Source: Cyclobacterium jeungdonense
GTDB taxonomy: Bacteria; Bacteroidota; Bacteroidia; Cytophagales; Cyclobacteriaceae
Assembly: GCF_010994275.1 (NCBI RefSeq)
Contig: NZ_WMCD01000009.1
Location: 1 to 64,000, forward strand
Reading direction: 5' to 3'
DNA: 64,000 bases
In this document: piece after piece, positions 44,539-53,247 of the stretch
How the letters are laid out: each line of letters starts with the position of its first letter
Position numbering within the stretch: position 1 is the stretch's first letter
Translations under genes and position numbers: made by a program
The notes under the pieces: generated by a model
The model's input: the letters and a program-made list of their open reading frames with translations, nothing else
Databases searched by the model: none
Told to the model about the DNA's origin: nothing

Positions 44539-45626
44539 GGTTTTATCAGTTCGGTGGTTCCGTCTATTCCGCTGATGATTTCAGTTTCGCTGTAATTTTT
44601 TATCCCAATTGTAACTTGCAGGGTATCACCCTCGGCCGAGATAACCTGATTACCCTGAAAAATATAGGAACTGGGGATCAAAAGCGCGTTTTCCTTTACC
44701 TCTATTATAATGTTGGCTTCAAGAGTTAGGTTGGGGTATAAAGTTGGAGGTTTAGTGACAAAAGAAGCCTCCACTAAAAAACTTTTATTCCCGGAATCCA
44801 TCATGGGATTTATTTTGGTAATCCTGGCATCAAATACCTGATCCTGGTAACTGTCCAGGCTTATCTTTGCCTCCTGGCCTGGTTGAATCTGAGAAATATC
44901 ATACTCGTCTACCAGTAATTCCAACAAAAATTCGTCCGAATTGCCAACTATGGCCAGGGCATTTTGGGAGTTGACCAATTCCCCTTTTTCCTTAAGCAAG
45001 GAATACACCTTCCCGTCAATATTGCTTTTAATTTCCAGATCATTTGCCAAAGCGGAAGCTTTTTCCAGATTTTTTTTAGCCGTATTTTCGTTATGGTCCA
45101 ATTCCCTGTCAAGGGTTTCCTTTTTGAGTTTCAATCCAGTATACGCTGTTTTACGTTGGGCATAGGACAAGAGGCGTTGCTCCAGTTCCAGGTCCGTGCC
45201 TATTCCACTTTCCCTAAGTCTTATTTGTCTCTCCACCAAAATCGAATCATGCACCATTTCGGATTTGGCCAGTTCAATCTGAACTTCCAGCTCTTGAAGT
45301 CTTTCCAGGTTGTTTTGTCTTTCCGAAAAGGATCTTGATAGGGATGCTATTTCTTCGTTCAGGAGAGTGGTTTCGTTTGACAGCGAAAACAATACCGTTC
45401 CTTTTTGAACCAAATCCCCTTCGCTAACATGGATTTCCCTAATATAGCCTGCGGTATTTGGTTTTACCTCGTATTGATCTTTGCTAACCACCTTCCCGGA
45501 AGCGTAAACGGATAAAGTGATGTTATTTCTTTCCGGGACTATTTTTTCCACCTGGGTATGGCAGGAAACACTTATCACCAGAAAGCTAAAAATGGAACTT
45601 GCAGCAATTCTATTCAAAATAAGCAT
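44535..45626 (-). CDS. Efflux adaptor lipoprotein (HlyD/MacA-like)
   Basis: A 363-aa periplasmic adaptor. The N terminus ends in a lipobox ISVSC (Cys22), so it is probably a lipoprotein. It contains a lipoyl-like half (NTAGYIREIHVSEGDLVQKGT), a long coiled-coil hairpin rich in Glu/Arg/Leu and the second half (SNIDGKVYSLLKEKGELV), then a beta-barrel domain. It should bridge the ABC permease and an outer-membrane channel of the TolC type, which is not encoded here. First gene of the three-gene operon. Confidence 0.9.
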   Translation of the reverse strand: MLILNRIAASSIFSFLVISVSCHTQVEKIVPERNNITLSVYASGKVVSKDQYEVKPNTAGYIREIHVSEGDLVQKGTVLFSLSNETTLLNEEIASLSRSFSERQNNLERLQELEVQIELAKSEMVHDSILVERQIRLRESGIGTDLELEQRLLSYAQRKTAYTGLKLKKETLDRELDHNENTAKKNLEKASALANDLEIKSNIDGKVYSLLKEKGELVNSQNALAIVGNSDEFLLELLVDEYDISQIQPGQEAKISLDSYQDQVFDARITKINPMMDSGNKSFLVEASFVTKPPTLYPNLTLEANIIIEVKENALLIPSSYIFQGNQVISAEGDTLQVTIGIKNYSETEIISGIDGTTELIKP

Positions 45627-45822
45627 GGTTTAGAAATTCCTTGTTTCATGATAACAAGTTACCGGAATTTTATCTTCCTTTAATATAAATAAAAGAAAAA
45701 TACTTGCTTACTTTGGATTAATTATAGATACAACTCAGAATCCGATTGAAAAGTGTTTTGTAGGTTTACCAGGGGTTCAGAAGAGGGATGAGAATTTTGT
45801 TTGGAGGTAACCAATCATTAAG

Positions 45823-46770
45823 ATGGAAGTGAGTAAAAAAATTTCAATTATTTATGTGTTGGTCGGTGTTCTATGGATTTTTGGAAGTGATAGACTGATC
45901 CTTTTTTTTTGGCGTGGTATAGATATCGCCCAATTAGGCTATTTGCAAACTGCTAAAGGGGTTTTTTATGTGGTGCTAACGGGATTATTTTTATATTTAT
46001 TGATTGACAGGCATTACCGTTTTTTGGATAAAAAAGTAAAAGAGTTGGAGTTAGCAAATTTCAAATTGGAAGAGGAGCGACTGAAATCGGAGCATTCAAA
46101 AAACCAACTGGACCAGTTTATCCTGGTTGCATCCAATGACCTGGCAGAGCCAGTAAGACAGAGTCAAGGCTTTTTAGAATTATTTATTAGAAAAAATGAA
46201 GAAACCTTACCAGAAAAGTCAATTGCTTTTTTGCGATTGACACTGGATAATTTTATAAGAATAAAGAATGTTATTCATGATTTGGTTTCCTTTTCTCAGC
46301 TTTCCGAAAAAGGTATTCCCATGGAAGATGTAGATTTGAATGAGGTTCTTGAAAAGGTTATTCACCTGAACTCAAAAAAAATCCAAGAGGGAAATATTGA
46401 CCTTAGAAAAGAAGTACTTCCCATTGTGAAAGGGGACTATAGACGTTTTACTCAGTTGTTTGATCACTTACTTAATAATGCCATTAAGTTTGGAGACCCT
46501 GAAAGGGATTTGAGAATTTCCATAAGTGCCTCCCGGACTGAGGATAGGTTTACCCTGGCGATAAAAGATAATGGGAGAGGGATATCTCAGGAGTATCTTC
46601 AGAGTATATTTTATATTTTGCAGCGATACGACCACGGCTTTATCAGGAGAGGAACCGGAATGGGGCTGGCCATATGTAAAAAAATCGTGGAAGATGTGGG
46701 AGGAGAAATTTGGGCTACGTCCGTACAAGGAGAAGGTAGTACGTTTTATGTTGCCTTAAAATATAAGTAA
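45823..46770 (+). CDS. Membrane histidine kinase with Asn in place of the acceptor His
   Basis: A 315-aa kinase-like protein with two N-terminal membrane helices (IIYVLVGVLWIFGSDRLIL and AKGVFYVVLTGLFLYLLI), a coiled coil and a DHp domain. The H-box reads LVASNDLAEPVRQ, so residue 105 is Asn (codon AAT) where the family has His, as in ASHDLxEP. The ATPase domain is intact: N-box LLNNAIKFGD, G1 DNGRGIS, G2 GTGMGLAICKKI and GGEIW. Such a protein could bind ATP but cannot autophosphorylate on His; it might phosphorylate a partner's DHp or act as a regulator. It is followed 11 nt later by a kinase with an intact His. Sequence is otherwise healthy. Confidence 0.88.
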   Translation: MEVSKKISIIYVLVGVLWIFGSDRLILFFWRGIDIAQLGYLQTAKGVFYVVLTGLFLYLLIDRHYRFLDKKVKELELANFKLEEERLKSEHSKNQLDQFILVASNDLAEPVRQSQGFLELFIRKNEETLPEKSIAFLRLTLDNFIRIKNVIHDLVSFSQLSEKGIPMEDVDLNEVLEKVIHLNSKKIQEGNIDLRKEVLPIVKGDYRRFTQLFDHLLNNAIKFGDPERDLRISISASRTEDRFTLAIKDNGRGISQEYLQSIFYILQRYDHGFIRRGTGMGLAICKKIVEDVGGEIWATSVQGEGSTFYVALKYK

Positions 46771-46781
46771 ATGTTCACAAA

Positions 46782-48770
46782 ATGATACAAGATAAAGGGT
46801 ACCTCCTAAATCTGCTATCTGTTTTTGAGGAGGCCACATTCGGAATTGCATTTATCGATCCGGAGGGAAATTGGAAAAAAGGGAATTCTAATTTTTTACA
46901 TTTCACTGGATGTAGTGAGGAAGATTTTTCTGGCTTCACCTGGGATGACGTTTTTGAAAAGAACGAGAGCAATACCGGATTTTCAAGCTTGATTACTGCT
47001 GCTTCGTCCAGGTTTTCTCCTGTTGTGCTGAAAGTTTTGCGGAAGGATGGTAGACGGGTATGGCTGAATGTCTTTTTGCTTCGCTTGGAAAACAAGCACT
47101 TAGCTTGTATTGCGGAAGATATTAGCAGGGAGATGATTTTTAAGGAACTTGACCAATTGGAGCGAAATGTTTTGGAAAAAAATGCCCTGCCCTATTACCG
47201 GTTGGAAGAGGTTTTGGATGAGTTTATCCGAGGTTTGGAACAGATTTTCCCAGAAACGGTCTGTTCCATTATGAAAGTGAGTGATGGTAAGGTATACTGC
47301 TGGTCAGCCAAAGGCCTTCCTGAGGATTATCTTCGGGAAATTGAAGGGGCCAGCATCGGTCCCAAAGCTGGTTCTTGTGGTACTGCAGCATTCTTTAAGA
47401 CAGCGGTAATTGTGGAGGACATTTCGACCGATTATCGCTGGGAACCTTATAAGTCAACCATAATTTCGCATGGATATAAAGCCTGCTGGTCCACTCCCAT
47501 TTTGTCCGCTTCAGGAAAAGTATTGGCGACATTTGCCATCTACTATAAAAAGGTAAAGTCTCCCGAATCTCAGGAATTGAATTTTATCAACAGGTCTGGT
47601 AAAATCCTTGCCATCATTTTGGAAAACTACCTTTCTATTCAATCTCTTAAGCAAAGTAACCAACGTTTTCAATACGTAACGGAAGCGACTTCTGAAGCGA
47701 TATGGGATGCCGATTTACGAAAAGGCACTGTGGTTTGGAGTCAAGGTTACCAAACACTTTTTGGACACCCGTACCAGCAAGAAGAAATGGATGGTAGTTC
47801 CTGGTCCGATTACATTCACCCCGATGATTATGCTGGGGTTACTGGTAGTATCGAACGTATAATTGATAGTAGAAAGAAAACCTGGACCCAGGCGTACCGG
47901 TTTCGGAAGGCGGATGGAAGCTACCTGAGAGTCGAGGACAAGGGCTTGGTTGTCCGGGACCCGGAAGGTAAGCCGCTTCGGATGGTTGGGGCCATGAGAG
48001 ATATTTCCACCCAATATGCTTACAATAGTTCGCTAAAGGAATTAAACCGATCGTTGGAAGCAAGTAAAAAGCACCTGGAAGCAACTAATGCGGAGTTAGA
48101 GCAATATGCTTTTATTGCATCCCACCACCTACAGGAGCCTTTGCGCATGGTGATTGGATTCATGGATAAACTGTACAAGTCCTACGGATCAGAACTGGAT
48201 GATAAAGCCAGTCGATACGTTCTATTTGCCCTAAATGGAGCCATACAAATGAGGCAGCAGATTCTTGATTTGCAGGAATATGGTGCCATCGGGAAAAACG
48301 AAACTAATGCCCAATTTCGATGGCTTGAAACCTCTCAGTTAGTAACAGATGCCTTGCGTGTGAACAGCGAATTTATACAACAGACTTCTGCTATAATCGA
48401 ATTTGGAAATTTGCCCCGAATCTGGGGTGATAAAAGGACGTTGATTCAGGTTTTTGAGCATCTGATTCTCAATGGAATCAAATACCAGCCTCCTTCACAA
48501 AAGGCTAGAATAGTGATCAGTAGTCAAAAGAAAGATGGAGAGACCGTGATTTATGTACAGGATAATGGACTGGGAATAGACAAAGCTTATCATGAAAAAA
48601 TATTTTTATTGTTTCAGCGTTTGCATGGCAAGGATGCGTTTCCCGGAACCGGTATTGGCTTGTCCCTATGCAAAAAAATAATAGAGCATCATGGGGGCAC
48701 CATTTGGTTGGAATCAGAGGTAGGAAAGGGTAGTACGTTTTATTTTACAATACCTGAAAAAGTGGACTAA
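46782..48770 (+). CDS. PAS-GAF-PAS histidine kinase
   Basis: A 662-aa soluble sensor kinase. Domains in order: PAS (about 10-110; GIAFIDPEGNWKKGNSNFLH), GAF (about 130-290; AKGLPEDYLREIEG and GSCGTAAFFKTAVIVED), PAS with PAC (about 305-420; YRFRKADGSYLRVEDKGLVV), coiled coil, HisKA with H448 in FIASHHLQEPLRM and an ATPase domain with LILNGIKYQ, DNGLGID and GTGIGLSLCKKI. The catalytic parts look complete. No transmembrane segment, so it senses a cytoplasmic signal. It is 11 nt after the Asn-substituted kinase and upstream of two receiver proteins, suggesting a signalling cluster. Confidence 0.93.
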   Translation: MIQDKGYLLNLLSVFEEATFGIAFIDPEGNWKKGNSNFLHFTGCSEEDFSGFTWDDVFEKNESNTGFSSLITAASSRFSPVVLKVLRKDGRRVWLNVFLLRLENKHLACIAEDISREMIFKELDQLERNVLEKNALPYYRLEEVLDEFIRGLEQIFPETVCSIMKVSDGKVYCWSAKGLPEDYLREIEGASIGPKAGSCGTAAFFKTAVIVEDISTDYRWEPYKSTIISHGYKACWSTPILSASGKVLATFAIYYKKVKSPESQELNFINRSGKILAIILENYLSIQSLKQSNQRFQYVTEATSEAIWDADLRKGTVVWSQGYQTLFGHPYQQEEMDGSSWSDYIHPDDYAGVTGSIERIIDSRKKTWTQAYRFRKADGSYLRVEDKGLVVRDPEGKPLRMVGAMRDISTQYAYNSSLKELNRSLEASKKHLEATNAELEQYAFIASHHLQEPLRMVIGFMDKLYKSYGSELDDKASRYVLFALNGAIQMRQQILDLQEYGAIGKNETNAQFRWLETSQLVTDALRVNSEFIQQTSAIIEFGNLPRIWGDKRTLIQVFEHLILNGIKYQPPSQKARIVISSQKKDGETVIYVQDNGLGIDKAYHEKIFLLFQRLHGKDAFPGTGIGLSLCKKIIEHHGGTIWLESEVGKGSTFYFTIPEKVD

Positions 48771-48947
48771 AAATTGTAGGATTTTTCCCACATTCCTAAA
48801 TATCACCTGTTTTTACTCAACTTCTTTAGTATAATGTTTTAAAATTCACGTGGTATTCTTTGGAATTAAACTAGAATTGTATTTTATTCCTGTACGATGA
48901 GGGGGCACTTTCTGGGTACCTAAAAAGACCAACAAAAACTTTAAAAA

Positions 48948-49379
48948 ATGAATATGCGAAAACTTTTTTTAATTGAAGATAATGAAGGGGATATCTTGTT
49001 AATTTCCGAGGCATTGGAGGACCTAAACCTACCGCTTCAAATCACCTGCGCCAAAGATGGTCAGGAGGCCGTAGAATTTCTAAAGACCTGCATCCATGGA
49101 AATCAAACCGAGGTTCCTGACCTTATTTTACTGGATATTAATTTACCCAAAAAAAATGGACAGGAAGTGCTGCGTTTTATCAAAAACTCGGAAGGACTAA
49201 AACAGCTTCCGGTGATCATGTTGACTACTTCATCAAGTCATAACGATATTTTGGAATCTTATTTAAACCATGCCAATAGTTACATTACCAAGCCTGTAGG
49301 CTCGGAAAGTTATCAGGATATTCTTGTGAAGATTGAAAAATTCTGGTTTTCCCTGGCTCAGCTTCCCTCAAAATCCTGA
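48948..49379 (+). CDS. Single-domain response regulator (CheY/Rcp1-like)
   Basis: A 143-aa receiver domain only. The acidic pocket is LIEDNEGDILL, the phosphoacceptor is D63 in LILLDINLPKKNG, followed by the conserved TTSSS and the Lys in SYITKPV. The long alpha4 segment and KKNGQEVLRFIKNSE match the Rcp1 type, which serve phytochrome-like and PAS-GAF kinases. Without an output domain it may act by protein contact or phosphorelay. It follows the PAS-GAF kinase with a gap of about 180 nt and precedes the REC-PAS-DHp gene by 4 nt. Confidence 0.94.
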   Translation: MNMRKLFLIEDNEGDILLISEALEDLNLPLQITCAKDGQEAVEFLKTCIHGNQTEVPDLILLDINLPKKNGQEVLRFIKNSEGLKQLPVIMLTTSSSHNDILESYLNHANSYITKPVGSESYQDILVKIEKFWFSLAQLPSKS

Positions 49380-49383
49380 GTCC

Positions 49384-50400
49384 ATGTCACCTGCTTATGA
49401 AAGCCTTAAAATCTTGGTTATAGAAGATAATGAAGGTGATTTTTTGTTGGTATCAGAGGCCATAGAAGAAAAATTCCCATCCGTTATCATTGAAAAGGCG
49501 GCTACTTTCAAAAGTGCCTCCGAAAAAAAGATGGAGGATTACCAACTCATTTTACTGGATTTGTCCCTTCCTGATAAAAGTGGCGAACAATTAATCAAAG
49601 AAATCCTTGGTCTGGCCGGAAAAATCCCGGTCGTAGTTTTGACCGGCTATGCGGATAGAAATTTTGCAGTCAAATCCATTGCTTTGGGTATGTCCGACTA
49701 CCTTATCAAAGATGAACTTCATCCGGATATCCTATCCCGAAGTATTATTTACAGTATTGAAAGAAAGAAAGTTTTCAATCGCTTAGAGGAATCTGAACTC
49801 AGATACAAGGAGCTTTTTCACCTTAGTCCTCTGCCAATGTGGGTATATGACAAAGTATCCCTTGGTTTTTTGGATGTCAATGAGGCTGCTATTCAGTCCT
49901 ACGGGTATTCCCGGGAGGAATTTCTATCCATGACCATAGAGGATATCCGGCCTGAAACAGAAAAGAGAAAGCTTTACAAATCCCTGGAGGAAGGGCGGTC
50001 GGTCATTGGACTGCGGAACTCAGGTACTTTCCTGCACACTAAAAAAGGAGGAGAGGTAATTACAGTAGAAATTAGTTCAAACCTGATCAATTTTGATGGC
50101 TGGCCTGCCAAACTGGTTTTGGCCAACGATGTTACACTAAAAAAAGCATATATAGAAACCATAGAACAACAAAACGAACGTTTGAAGGACATTGCATGGG
50201 TCCAATCCCATGTGGTAAGAGCACCGCTTGCGCGGTTGATGGGACTGGTGAATTTATTGGGAATTGAAATGAAAGATCTTCCCGCTGATAAAAAAGAGCT
50301 GTTGGATCATATTCTGTTTTCAGCAGATGAACTGGATGAAGTAATTAAAGACATCAACGCAAAAGCCAGGGACATTGATCTGCCGAATAACCATGGATAG
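49384..50400 (+). CDS. REC-PAS-DHp signalling protein without ATPase domain
   Basis: A 338-aa protein. It begins with a receiver domain (VIEDNEGDFLLVS; acceptor D59 in LILLDLSLPDKSG; YLIKDEL), then a PAS domain (about 145-250; SPLPMWVYDKVSLGFLDVNE and YSREEFLSMTIEDIRPE), a short coiled coil and a DHp-like helix pair AWVQSHVVRAPLARLMGL with H276. The sequence ends about 60 residues later, so there is no HATPase domain. The upstream in-frame ATG inside the previous gene is rejected; the ATG 4 nt after the preceding stop keeps a normal receiver start. With the preceding genes it suggests phosphoryl transfer in trans. Confidence 0.86.
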   Translation: MSPAYESLKILVIEDNEGDFLLVSEAIEEKFPSVIIEKAATFKSASEKKMEDYQLILLDLSLPDKSGEQLIKEILGLAGKIPVVVLTGYADRNFAVKSIALGMSDYLIKDELHPDILSRSIIYSIERKKVFNRLEESELRYKELFHLSPLPMWVYDKVSLGFLDVNEAAIQSYGYSREEFLSMTIEDIRPETEKRKLYKSLEEGRSVIGLRNSGTFLHTKKGGEVITVEISSNLINFDGWPAKLVLANDVTLKKAYIETIEQQNERLKDIAWVQSHVVRAPLARLMGLVNLLGIEMKDLPADKKELLDHILFSADELDEVIKDINAKARDIDLPNNHG

Positions 50401-50407
50401 GGAACTT

Positions 50408-50908
50408 TCAGATGGGTTTTATCAGTGAAAAATCATCCATCACAAAACCATTTCCAATTGGAATAACCTCCTCCCTGAACTTTTTAAATCCCATTTTGTA
50501 GTAAAAATCCAATGCTTGTTTATTGTATTTATTAACGTTAAGCTCCAGGCTTTTCATAGCTTCCTTTTGGCCCCTTGTTTCAAGTGCCTTCAAAAACCTG
50601 CTCCCCAGGCCTTTGCCTTGTGCCTCAGGTAAAATATATAATTTATGAATTTTCAAGTGAGGTTTTTCAAGGTAATTGGTTTCAAACGAGGTAAAACCAA
50701 GTGCTTTTCTTTCTTCATAGCCAATTAAAAAGCGATGACCTTTTTTCTCCATCTGTTCCTTAAGAGCGGAAGTACTGTACATTTCTCGCATCATGTAAGC
50801 CAGTTGTTCCTGGCTGAGGATCTTTCCAAAAGCAGATGGCCAGGTTTCTGTTGCCATTTTTTGCACCAGAGGAATCTGGTCAATACCTGCAGGTAAAATT
50901 TGAATCAT
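50408..50908 (-). CDS. GNAT-family N-acetyltransferase
   Basis: A 166-aa acetyltransferase. The acetyl-CoA-binding loop appears as HKLYILPEAQGKGLGSRFLKAL (Q/RxxGxG/A type), with LNVNKYNKQALDFYYKMGFK as the C-terminal GNAT signature. The longer upstream start adds a region without family features; the inner ATG (before IQILPAG) gives the usual GNAT length. Substrate is unknown; small molecules and ribosomal proteins are common targets in the family. Convergent with the REC-PAS-DHp gene, divergent from the aldo/keto reductase. Confidence 0.88.
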   Translation of the reverse strand: MIQILPAGIDQIPLVQKMATETWPSAFGKILSQEQLAYMMREMYSTSALKEQMEKKGHRFLIGYEERKALGFTSFETNYLEKPHLKIHKLYILPEAQGKGLGSRFLKALETRGQKEAMKSLELNVNKYNKQALDFYYKMGFKKFREEVIPIGNGFVMDDFSLIKPI

Positions 50909-51123
50909 TTTACTTCGATGGGATGAGATTGGGTCGAAATCAAACCTTTTTAAGCCTTTGCGAGTCAGGTTTCCCACCAAAAATACCAACAAATTTTATA
51001 TTTGTATAGAGGTTGTCCAATTAAGAATGAACGGAATGTAAGCCTTATGCCGATTTTTGGTTAGATTCATACCTTGCAATTGGAAATTTCAGCATTATTT
51101 AAAACGACACTACACCGGTAATT

Positions 51124-52104
51124 ATGCAGTATAGGAAATTTGGAAACACCTCACTACGGGTCAGTGAAATTGGATTTGGAGCTTGGGGAATCGGCGGGCC
51201 TTCCATGGCCGGAGACATCCCAATCGGTTGGGGAAGTGTAGACGATGGCGTTTCGGAAAAAGCGTTGGCAAAGGCCCTGGATTTGGGGGTAAATTTTTTC
51301 GATACGGCAGATTTTTATGGTTTGGGTCATTCCGAAAGTCTGTTGGGAAAGGTCTTGGGCAATCGAAAGGATGTGATTCTGGCAAGTAAACTGGGACATC
51401 GGCTGGATACCAACGGAGCCATTTATACGGATTATTCCGCAGCACACATAATTCGATCTTGTGAGGGGAGCTTACGCAGGTTAAATCGGGAGGTAATTGA
51501 TTACTACCAGCTACATACGGCCAAAGTTGCAGATTTGGAAAAAGGGGAATGTGTGGAGGCTATGGAAAAACTCAGAGAAAGTGGCAAGATTCGCTATTGG
51601 GGAGTATCGTTAAATACCTTTTCGCCACAGGCAGAAGCCGAATACTTGTTTTTACATAAGATGGCGGACGGCATGCAATTAGTGTTGAATATTATGAATC
51701 AGGAGGCCCTGCCAATTGTGGAAAAATCCCAAAAGCTGGGTTATGGTATACTGGCAAGAATGCCGCTACAATTTGGGTTGTTAACGGGGAAATTTTCAAA
51801 ATCTACTCGCTTTCCGAAAGACGATCATCGGGTTTTTAGGTTACCACCGGCATTGCTGGCGACCGCTCTCGATACGCTGGAAAGCGGTGTTTGGCACTTA
51901 TGCGACAAGTATGGACTGTCAAAAACGGTGTTGGCTATGAGTTTCATTTTGAGTTTTGAAGGTGTTTCATCGGTCATTCCCGGTATCAAAACCCCTCAGC
52001 AAGCCCTTGAAAATACTCAGGGTATCCGATTACTGGCAAAGGAGGACCTGGACTACCTCTGTTCACTATATCCCTCGCCTATGAAGTCGTTGCTTGGGCA
52101 ATAG
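51124..52104 (+). CDS. Aldo/keto reductase
   Basis: A 326-aa TIM-barrel NADPH reductase. The N terminus MQYRKFGNTSLRVSEIGFG is typical; catalytic residues are the Asp and Tyr in FFDTADFYGLGHSE, Lys in VILASKLGH and His in YYQLHTA. The C-terminal VIPGIKTPQQALENTQG holds the NADP-binding helix. Substrate cannot be inferred. Single gene between a divergent GNAT gene and a convergent exonuclease gene. Confidence 0.93.
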   Translation: MQYRKFGNTSLRVSEIGFGAWGIGGPSMAGDIPIGWGSVDDGVSEKALAKALDLGVNFFDTADFYGLGHSESLLGKVLGNRKDVILASKLGHRLDTNGAIYTDYSAAHIIRSCEGSLRRLNREVIDYYQLHTAKVADLEKGECVEAMEKLRESGKIRYWGVSLNTFSPQAEAEYLFLHKMADGMQLVLNIMNQEALPIVEKSQKLGYGILARMPLQFGLLTGKFSKSTRFPKDDHRVFRLPPALLATALDTLESGVWHLCDKYGLSKTVLAMSFILSFEGVSSVIPGIKTPQQALENTQGIRLLAKEDLDYLCSLYPSPMKSLLGQ

Positions 52105-52123
52105 GGGACAGCGGAAATCAGAA

Positions 52124-52927
52124 TCATTGATTGAATCCCCTAAGCTTTACCTGGGTCAGTTTTCTCTTGGTATCCAGTGGAAAGTCTCCTTTCATCATCC
52201 AGTCATAATAACCCGGCTCTTCTTTTAAAACTTGAGCGACGGGTTTGCCCTTTTGTTTGCCAAAGTTAAAACACTCTTCTCCCTTATCATTGAAAACGAA
52301 TCGGCCCGCTAAATCCACCATTTTCTCGTTGATCATGTTGTGGATTTTTTTCATGTCATTTTCCATGGTACCCACGGTATTGCCCTGCAGATCCTCCATT
52401 TCTTCACCTGCATATCGGTCGATTTGGGCCTTGAAAACCTCATAGGTTGCCAGAGTATCGGCTTCGGCACTATGGGCATTTTCCAAAACTTTCCCGCAGT
52501 AGAATTTGTACGCTGAAGCCAGATTTCTTTTTTCCATCATGAAAAAGATTTTTTGGGCATCCAATAGGTTCTTTTTTTCAATGTCAAAATCTATTCCTGC
52601 CCGTAAAAATTCCTCTACCAGCAAAGGGATATCGTATTTAAGCACGTTGAAGCCCGCCAAATCAGCACCTTCAAAAAATTGATGCAATTCTCGGGCGACG
52701 TCTTTGAAGGTTGGCGAATCGGCCACGTCCTTATCGTATATCCCATGAATAAGGGAAGATTCAAGTGGGATCGGGACAGTGGGATTAATTTTCATTGTTT
52801 TGATTTCTTCTTGTCCCCCAGGGAATACTTTCAGAATCGAGATTTCTACAATCCTATCTGTAGACACGTTGATTCCGGTGGCTTCTAGATCGAAAAAAGC
52901 AATGGGTGATTTTAAATTCAATTCCAT
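52124..52927 (-). CDS. 3'-5' exonuclease, DEDDh type (DnaQ-like)
   Basis: A 267-aa exonuclease with the four acidic motifs of DnaQ: FFDLEATGINVSTDRIVEIS (D-x-E), FNVLKYDIPLLVEEF (Asp) and HSAEADTLATYEVF (His and Asp). The C-terminal part, with FNFGKQKGKPVAQVLKEEPGY, is the extra domain found in Bacteroidota exonucleases. It may proofread DNA polymerase III or degrade single-strand ends. It lies immediately before the dnaB region in opposite orientation. Confidence 0.92.
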   Translation of the reverse strand: MELNLKSPIAFFDLEATGINVSTDRIVEISILKVFPGGQEEIKTMKINPTVPIPLESSLIHGIYDKDVADSPTFKDVARELHQFFEGADLAGFNVLKYDIPLLVEEFLRAGIDFDIEKKNLLDAQKIFFMMEKRNLASAYKFYCGKVLENAHSAEADTLATYEVFKAQIDRYAGEEMEDLQGNTVGTMENDMKKIHNMINEKMVDLAGRFVFNDKGEECFNFGKQKGKPVAQVLKEEPGYYDWMMKGDFPLDTKRKLTQVKLRGFNQ

Positions 52928-53184
52928 GGTTGGCTGCGCATTTGGTATAAAAGAAGGATCACATGGGAGTGAAGAGAGGCAGGAAACGAAAACAAGTTAG
53001 TTTGCATCTCTTATTTTCCTCATTCTTTAAAAATAATTTTCAAGACACAAATATAGGGAATTTTATGGCTTTAAATATCCAATCGGTTTTGGTGGTGCAC
53101 CTGTATTTTATTTTTTAATAAAATTAGAGAGACTTTGGAATAAATGTTGGTACCAAATAGTTGTCTACATAGCGGTTAGCGATT

Positions 53185-53193
53185 TGTGGATAA
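53185..53193 (-). promoter_or_regulatory. DnaA box upstream of dnaB
   Basis: TTATCCACA on the minus strand (TGTGGATAA on plus), a perfect DnaA box. Near-matches lie close by: TTGTCTACA at 53161-53169 and TTATGCACT (minus strand) near 53198. Position, about 60 nt before dnaB, suggests regulation by DnaA. Confidence 0.55.
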
Positions 53194-53234
53194 TAAAGTG
53201 CATAACTTGTTCAAAAACTTTGTCCTGAAAGGGG

Positions 53235-53242
53235 TACTTTTG
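53235..53242 (+). promoter_or_regulatory. Candidate -7 element for dnaB, nearly leaderless
   Basis: TACTTTTG matches TAnnTTTG exactly and ends 5 nt before the ATG. If used, the mRNA would have almost no 5' leader. The -33 TTTG is not seen at the expected distance. Confidence 0.45.
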
Positions 53243-53247
53243 CAAAT

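Larger units (their letters stand above)
52928..53247. other. Intergenic region before dnaB with an AT-rich stretch
   Basis: About 320 bp, no gene. It includes an AT-rich block near 53108-53125, the DnaA-box cluster at about 53161-53206 and the TACTTTTG promoter element next to the dnaB start. Confidence 0.5.

Noticed and set aside
53108..53206. Chromosome origin (oriC)
   Set aside because: AT-rich DNA and a DnaA box are present, but only one perfect box and no typical origin-linked genes; more likely a regulatory site of dnaB.
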